Below are positions 1 through 6,444 of a stretch of 15,838 nucleotides of DNA, piece after piece (positions within the stretch are counted from its first letter, which is position 1; every line of letters starts with the position of its first letter). Source of the stretch: an uncultured Novosphingobium sp. (GTDB lineage Bacteria > Pseudomonadota > Alphaproteobacteria > Sphingomonadales > Sphingomonadaceae). The stretch is from assembly GCA_938005655.1 (NCBI GenBank), contig CALLNA010000111.1, forward strand, positions 1 to 15,838. Direction: 5' to 3'. The notes under the pieces were generated by a model, which ran no database searches, was not told where the DNA came from, and saw only the letters and a program-made list of their open reading frames with translations. The position numbers were made by a program, and so were the translations under genes.

Positions 1-1995
1 TCCCGCCGCAAGCAGCTCGGCGCGCCTGCCTTCGGTTTGGGCGACCTCCTCGGCCGGGATGTAGTAGTCGCGGTTGTAGTTGAAGGTGTGCGCCACGGCG
101 ACGACGAGGATGCCCGCGAAGCTCAGCGCCGCCAGCCACCACATGTACCAGACCATGCCGAAGCCCATGGCGAGGGCCAGGCCGGAGAGGATCACGCCCG
201 CGGCGGTGTTGCGCGGCATGTGGACCGGGCGGAAGCCCCCGGCAGGCCGCTCGTAGCCGCGGGTCTTCATGTCGTACCAGGCATCGAGGTCGCGGACGAT
301 CGGGGTGAAGGCGAAATTGTAGGGCGGCGGCGGCGAGGCGGTCGACCATTCGAGCGTGCGGCCGTGCCACGGATCGCCGGTGGTGTCGGCCAGTTGCTTG
401 CGCTTCACGATGCCCATGACGATGCTCATCACGAAGCCCAGGATGCCGACCAGGATAATCAGCGCACCCACGGCCGCGAGGACGAAGTAGGGCTGGATGC
501 TCGGATCGTCGAAATGGTGAACCCGGCGCGTCGTGCCCATCAGGCCGACGAAGTAGATCGGCGTCCAGGCGACCCAGTAGCCGATCACCCAGCCCCAGAA
601 GGCGATCTTGCCCCAGAACTCGTCGAGCTTGAAGCCGAAGGCCTTGGGGAACCAGTAGACCATGCCGGCGAACAGGCCGAACACCACGCCGCCGATGATC
701 ACGTTGTGAAAGTGCGCGACCAGGAACAACGAGTTGTGGAGCACGAAGTCGGCGGGCGGGATGGCCAGCAGGACGCCGGTCATGCCGCCGACCACGAAGG
801 TCAGCATGAAGGCGACGACCCACTGCATCGGCAGCTCGAAGCGGATGTCGCCGCGGTACATGGTGAACAGCCAGTTGAAGATCTTGGCCCCGGTCGGGAT
901 CGAGATCACCATGGTCGCGATGCCGAAGAAGCTGTTGACGCTGGGCCCCGCCCCCATGGTGAAGAAGTGGTGCAGCCAGACGAGGTAGGACAGGATCGTG
1001 ATGACGACCGTCGCATAGACCATCGACGAATAGCCGAAGAGGCGCTTGCCGGTGAAGGTCGAGGTGATCTCGGAATAGATGCCGAAGGCCGGAAGGACGA
1101 GGACATAGACCTCGGGATGGCCCCAGATCCACACCATGTTCCAGTACATCATCGGCGCGCCGCCGAGCGTGTTGGTGAAGAAGTTGGTGCCGGCGTAGCG
1201 ATCGAGCAGCAGCAGGAAGAAGGCGGCGGTGAGCGCCGGGAAGATCGCGATGGCGAGGACGTTGGAGCACAGCGCGGTCCAGCAGAAGACCGGCATCTTC
1301 ATCATCGTCATGCCCGGCGCGCGCATCTTGATGATCGTGGCGACCATGTTGATCGCCGAGAGCGTCGTGCCCACGCCGGCTATCTGGAGCGCCCACAGGT
1401 AGTAGTCGACCCCGGTGTCCGGACTGTAGGCCAGCCCGGCGAGCGGCGCGTAGGACAACCAGCCGGTGCGCGCGAACTCGCCGACGAACAGCGACATCAT
1501 CACCAGCAGGGCGCCGGCCACGGTCAGCCAGAAGCTCAGGTTGTTGAGGAAGGGAAAGGCCACGTCGCGCGCGCCGATCTGGAGCGGCATGACGAAGTTG
1601 ACCAGGCCCACGACCAGGGGGATCGCGACGAAGAAGATCATGATCGTCCCGTGCGCGGTGAAGATCTGGTCGTAATGGTGGGCGTTGAGATAGCCCTCGT
1701 TCGGGCCGAAGGCGATCGCCTGCTGGAGCCGCATCATGATCGCGTCGGAGAAGCCGCGCAGCAGCATGATGATCCCCAGCACCATGTACATGATGCCGAT
1801 CTTCTTGTGGTCGACGCTGGTGAACCATTCCTTCCAGAGATAGCCCCAGAGGCGATAGCGGGTGATCAGACCGACGATGGCGAGCCCGAGCACGGCCACG
1901 ACGATGAAGGTGCCGAGCAGGATCGGCTCGTGGACCGGGAAGGATTCCCAGGTCAGGCGGCCGAAGATGGTCTTGGTGAGACTGGTGCTTGTCAT
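1..1995 (-). CDS. cyoB: Cytochrome bo3 ubiquinol oxidase subunit I (CyoB), 3' end cut by window edge
   Basis: Catalytic heme-copper subunit of the inner-membrane quinol oxidase. It oxidises ubiquinol, reduces O2 to water and pumps protons. The 665 visible codons start at the ATG whose complement is 1993-1995 and stay open to base 1. E. coli CyoB is about 663 residues, so only a few codons should be missing. Residues align with E. coli at a constant offset of 9: quinol-site R80, D84, H107 and Q110; low-spin heme ligands H115 and H430; D-channel D144; CuB ligands H293, H342 and H343; cross-linked Tyr297 in GHPEVY; K-channel K371; heme o3 ligand H428 in VAHFHN. There are many hydrophobic helices, and the C-terminal part carries the TGDPWHGRTLEW segment typical of quinol oxidases. 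The start lies 19 nt after the cyoA stop without a strong Shine-Dalgarno, so translational coupling is likely. cyoC and cyoD are expected beyond the left edge. Confidence 0.97.
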   Translation of the reverse strand, partial: MTSTSLTKTIFGRLTWESFPVHEPILLGTFIVVAVLGLAIVGLITRYRLWGYLWKEWFTSVDHKKIGIMYMVLGIIMLLRGFSDAIMMRLQQAIAFGPNEGYLNAHHYDQIFTAHGTIMIFFVAIPLVVGLVNFVMPLQIGARDVAFPFLNNLSFWLTVAGALLVMMSLFVGEFARTGWLSYAPLAGLAYSPDTGVDYYLWALQIAGVGTTLSAINMVATIIKMRAPGMTMMKMPVFCWTALCSNVLAIAIFPALTAAFFLLLLDRYAGTNFFTNTLGGAPMMYWNMVWIWGHPEVYVLVLPAFGIYSEITSTFTGKRLFGYSSMVYATVVITILSYLVWLHHFFTMGAGPSVNSFFGIATMVISIPTGAKIFNWLFTMYRGDIRFELPMQWVVAFMLTFVVGGMTGVLLAIPPADFVLHNSLFLVAHFHNVIIGGVVFGLFAGMVYWFPKAFGFKLDEFWGKIAFWGWVIGYWVAWTPIYFVGLMGTTRRVHHFDDPSIQPYFVLAAVGALIILVGILGFVMSIVMGIVKRKQLADTTGDPWHGRTLEWSTASPPPPYNFAFTPIVRDLDAWYDMKTRGYERPAGGFRPVHMPRNTAAGVILSGLALAMGFGMVWYMWWLAALSFAGILVVAVAHTFNYNRDYYIPAEEVAQTEGRRAELLAAG

Positions 1996-2014
1996 GGCTG
2001 GCCTGCGAGCTGGA

Positions 2015-3184
2015 TCAGACGGTCATCGCGGAAGCGGCGTCCGGGGGGCGCGGCCGCGACAGCAAGGTCATGTTGCGGTTGCGCTCGTCGCCGGGCGCGG
2101 CCTTGCCGGGCGGCGGCGCCGTGGGCGGCTTGGTGACGTTGGGGCCGGAGCCTTTGCGATCGGCGGGCTTCTCCAGCGCCGGCACCGGCGTCTCCCCCGC
2201 GGCCGGGACGGCCTCGCGGCCCGGCGGCATGTCGCCCAGGCCGCGCAGGCTGTTCGCGGAGCGCGCCCGGTCCCGCGCCATGACCTCGGCCATGCAGGGC
2301 TGGCCCGGCGCCACGCACTGGTTGAGCACCCGGTCGAACAGGTGCGGCTGCACCGCGGCATAGCGGATCACCGGGACCTTCTCGCTCGGCGCCTCCAGCT
2401 TCAGGTAGTCGGCGGCGGCCAGGGTCCCGCCCCCGCCCTTCACTCCGGCGACCCAGCGGTCGAAATCGGCCTGGCCGAGCCCGCGCAGCCGGAAGCGCAT
2501 GTCGGAAAAGCCGCGCCCGGTGTAGTTGCCCGAATAGCCCCAGCTATCGCCGGGCTTGTTGAGCACCGCGTTCAGTTCCGACCGCATTCCCGGCATCGCG
2601 TAGATCATGCCCGCCAGGGTCGGGGCGGAGAAGGTGTTGAACTGGCTGGTCGAGGTGATCGAGAAGCGGACCGGCACGTCGACCGGAATGGCCAGCTCGT
2701 TGACCGTGGCGATGCCCTGGTCCGGATAGATGAACAGCCATTTCCAGTCGAGCGCCACCACCTGGACCTCGAGCGGCTTGGTATTGGCCGGCACCGGCCG
2801 CCCCGGCGCGATGCGCTCCAGCGGGCGGAACGGGTCGAGCAGGTGGGTGCTGGTCCAGGTGACGAGGCTGAGCGCGATGATGATGAGGAGCGGCCCCGAC
2901 CAGATGATCAGCTCCAGCGTGGTCGAATGGTCGAAGTCGGGATCATAGACCTTGTTGGGATTGCCGCGGCGATAGCGCCAGGCGAACAGGACGATCAGCA
3001 CCATCACCGGCACGATGATCAGCAGCATGAGCCCGATGGCGGTGAGGATCAGGTTGCGCTGCTGGAGCGCGATGTCGCCGACCGGGTTCATCACGACCAT
3101 GTTGCAGCCGCCCAGCAGCGCCAGCGCGCCCGCGGCCAACAGCGCGCGCGCCCCGCGCCCGGTTGGGGATTCTCGCCTAGCCAT
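2015..3184 (-). CDS. cyoA: Cytochrome bo3 ubiquinol oxidase subunit II (CyoA), lipoprotein precursor with long C-terminal tail
   Basis: Subunit II of the quinol oxidase, first visible gene of the cyo operon. The start at 3184 (MARRESPTG) gives 389 residues. It was chosen over an in-frame ATG 27 codons upstream because it places a signal peptide with lipobox LGGC directly at the N-terminus (lipid-modified Cys27); a GGAGGG lies 12 nt before it. Transmembrane helices fall at about 45-69 and 91-112, followed by a periplasmic cupredoxin domain at about 138-245. It contains LDWKWLFIYPDQGIATVNE and IYAMPGM like E. coli CyoA, and no CuA cysteines, as expected for a quinol rather than cytochrome c oxidase. 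E. coli CyoA is 315 residues; here a further tail of about 80 residues has a Cys290/Cys297 pair (CVAPGQPC), then Pro/Gly/Arg-rich, probably disordered sequence. It is divergent from the MFS gene and a palindromic FNR-like box lies 34 bp upstream of the start. Confidence 0.96.
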   Translation of the reverse strand: MARRESPTGRGARALLAAGALALLGGCNMVVMNPVGDIALQQRNLILTAIGLMLLIIVPVMVLIVLFAWRYRRGNPNKVYDPDFDHSTTLELIIWSGPLLIIIALSLVTWTSTHLLDPFRPLERIAPGRPVPANTKPLEVQVVALDWKWLFIYPDQGIATVNELAIPVDVPVRFSITSTSQFNTFSAPTLAGMIYAMPGMRSELNAVLNKPGDSWGYSGNYTGRGFSDMRFRLRGLGQADFDRWVAGVKGGGGTLAAADYLKLEAPSEKVPVIRYAAVQPHLFDRVLNQCVAPGQPCMAEVMARDRARSANSLRGLGDMPPGREAVPAAGETPVPALEKPADRKGSGPNVTKPPTAPPPGKAAPGDERNRNMTLLSRPRPPDAASAMTV

Positions 3185-3218
3185 ACGACCCGATAGCCCT
3201 CCATCGGTCGGTGCGACG

Positions 3219-3232
3219 TTGACGCGCGTCAA
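3219..3232. promoter_or_regulatory. Candidate FNR/FixK-type operator between cyoA and the MFS gene
   Basis: TTGACGCGCGTCAA is a perfect 14-bp palindrome and fits TTGA-N6-TCAA, the general site of the CRP/FNR family in alphaproteobacteria (FnrL, FixK, DNR types). The surrounding 20 bp stay symmetric apart from one mismatched pair. Its centre is about 41 bp from the cyoA ATG and about 118 bp from the MFS ATG. A second, shorter TTGATCAA palindrome lies at 3258-3265. In E. coli, FNR and ArcA repress cyo at low oxygen; a similar role here is inference. No convincing -35/-10 pair was found for either gene. Confidence 0.4.
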
Positions 3233-3343
3233 TGTTTTCCGTCGCAAGCCGGCCACCTTGATCAAACAGGATCGCGAATCATCGCATCGGTGCTAAAGTG
3301 CTTTCCGACAGTACATTTCGAACTCGGTAGAGGGAAGCAGGAG

Positions 3344-4675
3344 ATGGTGAGCACGACCATGGAACCGGCGTCGTCCACTCCGCTGGAACGCGATGCGCGC
3401 CTGATAAATGCGCGCGAGCATCGCATCAAGCCGGGTGAGATCGCCGTCGGCGTGGTTATTGGCCGGACATCGGAATTTTTCGATTTCTTCGTCTATGCGA
3501 TTGCGTCCGTACTGGTCTTTCCCAGCGTCATATTTCCCTTCGTCGATGCGCTGACCGGCACGCTCTACTCCTTCGCCATGTTCGCGCTGGCATTCATCGC
3601 CCGGCCGATCGGCGCCTTCCTGTTCCTGTGGATCGACCGCCGGCACGGCCGCGGGGTCAAGCTGACCATCGCGCTGTTCCTGCTCGGCGGCTCGACCATG
3701 GCCATGGCCTTCCTGCCGAGCTACCAGTCGGCCGGCATCCTCGCCGTGCTCCTGCTCGGCCTGTTCCGGATCGGCCAGGGTTTCGCCACGGGCGGCACCT
3801 GGGACGGCCTCCCCTCGTTGCTCGCGCTCAACGCCCCGCCGGGACGCCGCGGCTGGTTCGCGATGATCCCGCAGCTCGGAGCGCCGCTCGGACTGCTGGT
3901 CGCCTCGGCGGTCTTCGCCTTCCTGCTGACCACGCTGTCGACCGCCGATTTCCTCGACTGGGGCTGGCGCTATCCGTTCTTCGTCGCCTTCGCGATCAAC
4001 GTCGTCGCCCTGTTCGCGCGGCTGCGCCTGATCTCGACGCCCGGCTTCGAACAGCTCTACGAGAGCCGCGAGTTGCAGCCCTCCCCGGTGGTCGAGATGT
4101 TCCGCGAGGAAGGCCGGACCGTCGTGCTCGGGGCCTTCGCGCCGCTCGCCAGCTTCGCGCTGTTCCACCTCGTCACCGTGTTTCCGCTCTCCTGGGTCAT
4201 CCTCCACGACGAGCCACCCGCCCGCTTCCTGGTGATCGAGATCGTCGGCGCGGTCGTCGGCGTCGTCGCGGTCATGCTCTCGGGCCTGCTCGCCGACCGC
4301 ATCGGCCGGCGGACGGTGCTCGGCGTCTCGGCTGCCCTGATCGCCGCCTACAGCGGCTTCGCGCCGCAACTGCTCGGCAAGGGCAGCGCGGGCGAATGGA
4401 CCTACATGATGCTCGGCTTCCTGCAGCGCGGCCTCGCCTTCGGACAGTCCTCGGGCGCTGTGAACGGCAGCTTCTCGACCCGGCACCGCTATCCTGGCGC
4501 GGGCATGACGGCGACGGCGGCCTGGCTGATCGGCGCGGGCTTCGCGCCGCTGGCCGCGCTGCTCCTCGCCAGCAACTTCGGGCTGATCGCGGTCGGCGCC
4601 TACCTGCTCTCGGGCGCGATCTGCACCCTCGCCGCGCTCGGCATCAACCGCGAATGGGGCAACAAGTCGGCCTGA
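3344..4675 (+). CDS. MFS transporter, metabolite:H+ symporter (MHS) type
   Basis: Inner-membrane secondary transporter of 443 residues, probably proton-coupled uptake of an organic acid or related metabolite; the substrate cannot be read from sequence. The family is shown by the first-helix motif SEFFDFFVYAIAS (about 43-55), ARPIGAFLF (86-94), a degenerate loop 2-3 signature DRRHGRG (98-104), FRIGQGFATGGTW (141-153), DWGWRYPFF (205-213) and loop 8-9 ADRIGRR (317-323). About twelve hydrophobic helices are visible. The start at 3344 is preceded by GAGGGAAGCAGGAG; an in-frame ATG at 3290 is less likely because no ribosome site precedes it, and ATG 3359 is also possible. The first 150 bases of the gene are less GC-rich than the rest. 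Divergent from cyoA and convergent with ribH, it is probably a single-gene transcript. GGTWDG stands where typical MHS members have GGEWGG, so this is a divergent member. Confidence 0.85.
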   Translation: MVSTTMEPASSTPLERDARLINAREHRIKPGEIAVGVVIGRTSEFFDFFVYAIASVLVFPSVIFPFVDALTGTLYSFAMFALAFIARPIGAFLFLWIDRRHGRGVKLTIALFLLGGSTMAMAFLPSYQSAGILAVLLLGLFRIGQGFATGGTWDGLPSLLALNAPPGRRGWFAMIPQLGAPLGLLVASAVFAFLLTTLSTADFLDWGWRYPFFVAFAINVVALFARLRLISTPGFEQLYESRELQPSPVVEMFREEGRTVVLGAFAPLASFALFHLVTVFPLSWVILHDEPPARFLVIEIVGAVVGVVAVMLSGLLADRIGRRTVLGVSAALIAAYSGFAPQLLGKGSAGEWTYMMLGFLQRGLAFGQSSGAVNGSFSTRHRYPGAGMTATAAWLIGAGFAPLAALLLASNFGLIAVGAYLLSGAICTLAALGINREWGNKSA

Positions 4676-4700
4676 CGGCCGCACGATCCCCAGGCGTCAG
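4672..4700. terminator. Hairpin spanning the convergent stops of the MFS gene and ribH
   Basis: CTGAC-g-GCC at 4672-4680 pairs with GGC-GTCAG at 4693-4700: an 8-bp stem with one bulged G and a 12-nt loop. Each arm contains the stop codon of one gene. It may act as a compact terminator for both converging transcripts, but there is no T run, so intrinsic termination is uncertain. Confidence 0.25.
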
Positions 4701-5119
4701 TCGCCGAAGCGCTCCTTGAGGTCGTGGAGCGCGAGCGCGGCCTTGGCCGCCTCGCCGCCCTTGTCCTTCTGCGCCGGGTCCGCACGGACCAGGGCCTGGG
4801 CCTCGTTCTCGACCGTCAGAATGCCGTTGCCGATGGCGATCCCGTCCATCGTCAGGGCCATGATCCCCCGCGCGCTTTCGCCCGCGACGATCTCGAAGTG
4901 GTAGGTCTCGCCGCGGATCACCACGCCGATCGCGACGTAGCCGGCATAGTCGCCGGTGTTCTCGGCCAGCGAGATCGCGCCGGGAATCTCCAGCGCGCCG
5001 GGGACGGTGACGACCTCGGCCTTGTGCCCGGCCGCCTTCAGCGCGGCCTTGGCCCCGGCGATCAGCATGTCGTTGAGGTGGTCGTAGAAGCGCGCTTCGA
5101 CGATGAGGAACTTGGCCAT
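4697..5119 (-). CDS. ribH: 6,7-dimethyl-8-ribityllumazine synthase
   Basis: Penultimate enzyme of riboflavin synthesis. It condenses 3,4-dihydroxy-2-butanone 4-phosphate (the RibB product) with 5-amino-6-ribitylaminouracil to give lumazine; cytosolic and normally a pentamer or icosahedral shell. The 140 residues include the family landmarks FLIVEARFYDHL at the N-terminus, VPGALEIP (39-46), GVVIRGETYHFE (65-76) with the general acid/base His74, and NGILTVENEAQALVRA (98-113) with phosphate-binding Arg112. The length is slightly short but normal for alphaproteobacteria. The start follows the ribBA stop by 13 nt. GGAG directly abuts that stop (TGAGGAG) and lies 9 nt before the ATG, so ribBA and ribH are almost certainly co-transcribed and translationally coupled. 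Confidence 0.96.
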   Translation of the reverse strand: MAKFLIVEARFYDHLNDMLIAGAKAALKAAGHKAEVVTVPGALEIPGAISLAENTGDYAGYVAIGVVIRGETYHFEIVAGESARGIMALTMDGIAIGNGILTVENEAQALVRADPAQKDKGGEAAKAALALHDLKERFGD

Positions 5120-5132
5120 GGTCCGAAACTCC

Positions 5133-6374
5133 TCAGAGGTCGATGCGGCGCTCGCCGACGATCGAGAGGCCGTAGCCCTCCAGCGCGACGAGCGAATGGT
5201 GGGTGTTGGTCAGCAGGACCATGTCGTGCACGCCCAGCTCGGCGAGGATCTGGGCGCCGACGCCGTAGTCGCGCAGTTCCTCGGTCGCCGGCATATCACC
5301 GGCGCGATAGCGCTGGCGGATCTCGATCGAGCGGGACATCAGCTTCTGCATCGGACGGTTGATCACCACGATCACGCCCGCGCCCTCCTCGCCGATCAGC
5401 TCCATCGAGCGGCGCAGCAGCTCCGAGCGGTCGTTCTCCTCGCCGAAGATGTCGGAGAAGATCGAGAGGGTATGCATCCGCACCAGGGTCGGCTTCGCAG
5501 GATCGATGCGGCCCTTGATGAGGGTCATCGTCTCGTCGCCGGTCGCCTTGTTGTGATAGGTCCGCGCCATCCAGTCGCCGCCCCAGCGGCTGGTGAAGGG
5601 CATCTCGCTCGACTTCTCGACCATCCGGTCGTGCTTGCGGCGATAGGCGATCAGGTCGCGGATCGTGCCGATCTTGAGATCGTGGAGGCGGGCGAAGCCG
5701 ACCAGGTCGTTCAGCCGCGCCATCTTGCCGTCGTCGCGCATCACCTCGCAGATCACTCCCGAGGGGTTGAGCCCGGCGAGCCGCGAGATGTCGACCGCCG
5801 CCTCGGTATGCCCGGCGCGGACCAGCACGCCGCCGTCGCGCGCGCGCAGCGGGAAGATGTGGCCGGGGGTGACGATGTCGTCGCGGCCGGAAATGCCGGT
5901 GGTGATGCCCTCCTTCGCCTCGATCGAGGTGGTGAAGGCGGTGGAGTTGCGCATCCCGTTGTTGCGGCTCATCGGATCGAGGCCGAGTTGGTCGACCCGC
6001 TCGCTCGACAGCGCGAGGCAGATCAGGCCGCGCCCGTGGGTCGCCATGAAGTTGATCGCGTCGGGGGTCGCCATCTGGGCGGGGATGATGAGGTCGCCCT
6101 CGTTCTCGCGGTCCTCGTCGTCGACCAGGATGAACATCCGGCCGTTGCGCGCCTCGTCGATGATCTCCTCAATCGGGACCAGCACCGGCCGGTCGTCGTT
6201 GGCCGAGAGGAAGCGTTCGAGCTTCCCCAGCGTCTCGGCGGTCGGGTTCCAGTGCGGCTCCCCGCAGTCGCGCAGGGTGTTGGCGTGGAGGCCGGCGGCG
6301 CGCGCCAGGCCGGCCCGCGTCATGCCCCCCTCGGTGACGAGGGTCGTGATGCGATCGATAAGAGTCTGTGACAT
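5133..6374 (-). CDS. ribBA: RibBA-type protein: HTH-like segment + DHBP synthase (internal deletion) + degenerate GTP cyclohydrolase II
   Basis: Expected role: conversion of ribulose 5-phosphate to 3,4-dihydroxy-2-butanone 4-phosphate plus formate for riboflavin synthesis, feeding RibH next door. Three parts are seen in 413 residues. (1) About 5-57 is an Xre-like helix-turn-helix segment (MTRAGLARAAGLHANTLR...). (2) About 66-250 is DHBP synthase with DDEDRENEGD (acidic loop R89, E90, E92, D94), HGRGLICL, PGHIFPL (His172), AGHTEA (H189, E191) and VICE (E210). TGIS at 159-162 runs into GRDDIVTPGH, so about 16 residues found in E. coli RibB and B. subtilis RibBA, including the conserved D/E-R-x-x-T stretch, are absent. 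(3) About 260-413 aligns with GTP cyclohydrolase II (LRDYGVGAQILAELGV, ALEGYGLSI), but the zinc-site cysteines are gone (RMHTLSIFSDIFGEENDRS) and the RQEGRGIGL motif is replaced, so GTP cyclohydrolase activity is very unlikely. Whether the DHBP synthase domain works is uncertain. Upstream is GGTGGA next to the ATG. Confidence 0.88.
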   Translation of the reverse strand: MSQTLIDRITTLVTEGGMTRAGLARAAGLHANTLRDCGEPHWNPTAETLGKLERFLSANDDRPVLVPIEEIIDEARNGRMFILVDDEDRENEGDLIIPAQMATPDAINFMATHGRGLICLALSSERVDQLGLDPMSRNNGMRNSTAFTTSIEAKEGITTGISGRDDIVTPGHIFPLRARDGGVLVRAGHTEAAVDISRLAGLNPSGVICEVMRDDGKMARLNDLVGFARLHDLKIGTIRDLIAYRRKHDRMVEKSSEMPFTSRWGGDWMARTYHNKATGDETMTLIKGRIDPAKPTLVRMHTLSIFSDIFGEENDRSELLRRSMELIGEEGAGVIVVINRPMQKLMSRSIEIRQRYRAGDMPATEELRDYGVGAQILAELGVHDMVLLTNTHHSLVALEGYGLSIVGERRIDL

Positions 6375-6386
6375 TCCACCGCAATC

Positions 6387-6402
6387 TCACATCGCCATGT
6401 GA
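6387..6402. promoter_or_regulatory. Perfect palindrome upstream of ribBA, candidate operator
   Basis: TCACATCGCCATGTGA is a perfect 6-4-6 inverted repeat ending 13 bp before the ribBA start. Further TGTGA/TCACA half-sites lie at 6367-6371, 6419-6423 and 6440-6444, and a second inverted repeat ATCCG-N6-CGGAT is at 6402-6417, all within the 70-nt prpB-ribBA gap and its edges. The half-site order is inverted compared with the CRP site. It could be an operator, perhaps for the HTH segment of RibBA itself, or an RNA hairpin between prpB and ribBA. The function is inferred. Confidence 0.35.
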
Positions 6403-6444
6403 TCCGCAAGATCGGATTTCACAGCGAAGGCGGCGACAATGTGA

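Noticed and set aside
37..2136. Long plus-strand open frame of about 700 codons opposite cyoB
   Set aside because: It is antisense to an unmistakable cyoB with all catalytic residues; composition is His/Asp/Arg/Gly/Glu-rich, typical of a shadow of a GC-rich gene.
3293..4684. Minus-strand open frame opposite the MFS transporter
   Set aside because: Low-complexity charged translation with no recognisable motif, fully covered by the real transporter frame.
5103..6371. Plus-strand open frame opposite ribBA
   Set aside because: Shadow frame; His/Asp/Arg-rich with no domain, while the minus strand encodes a clear RibBA.
6375..6444. FMN riboswitch before ribBA
   Set aside because: The gap is only 70 nt, too short for the FMN element (about 120 nt or more), and its conserved boxes are not seen.
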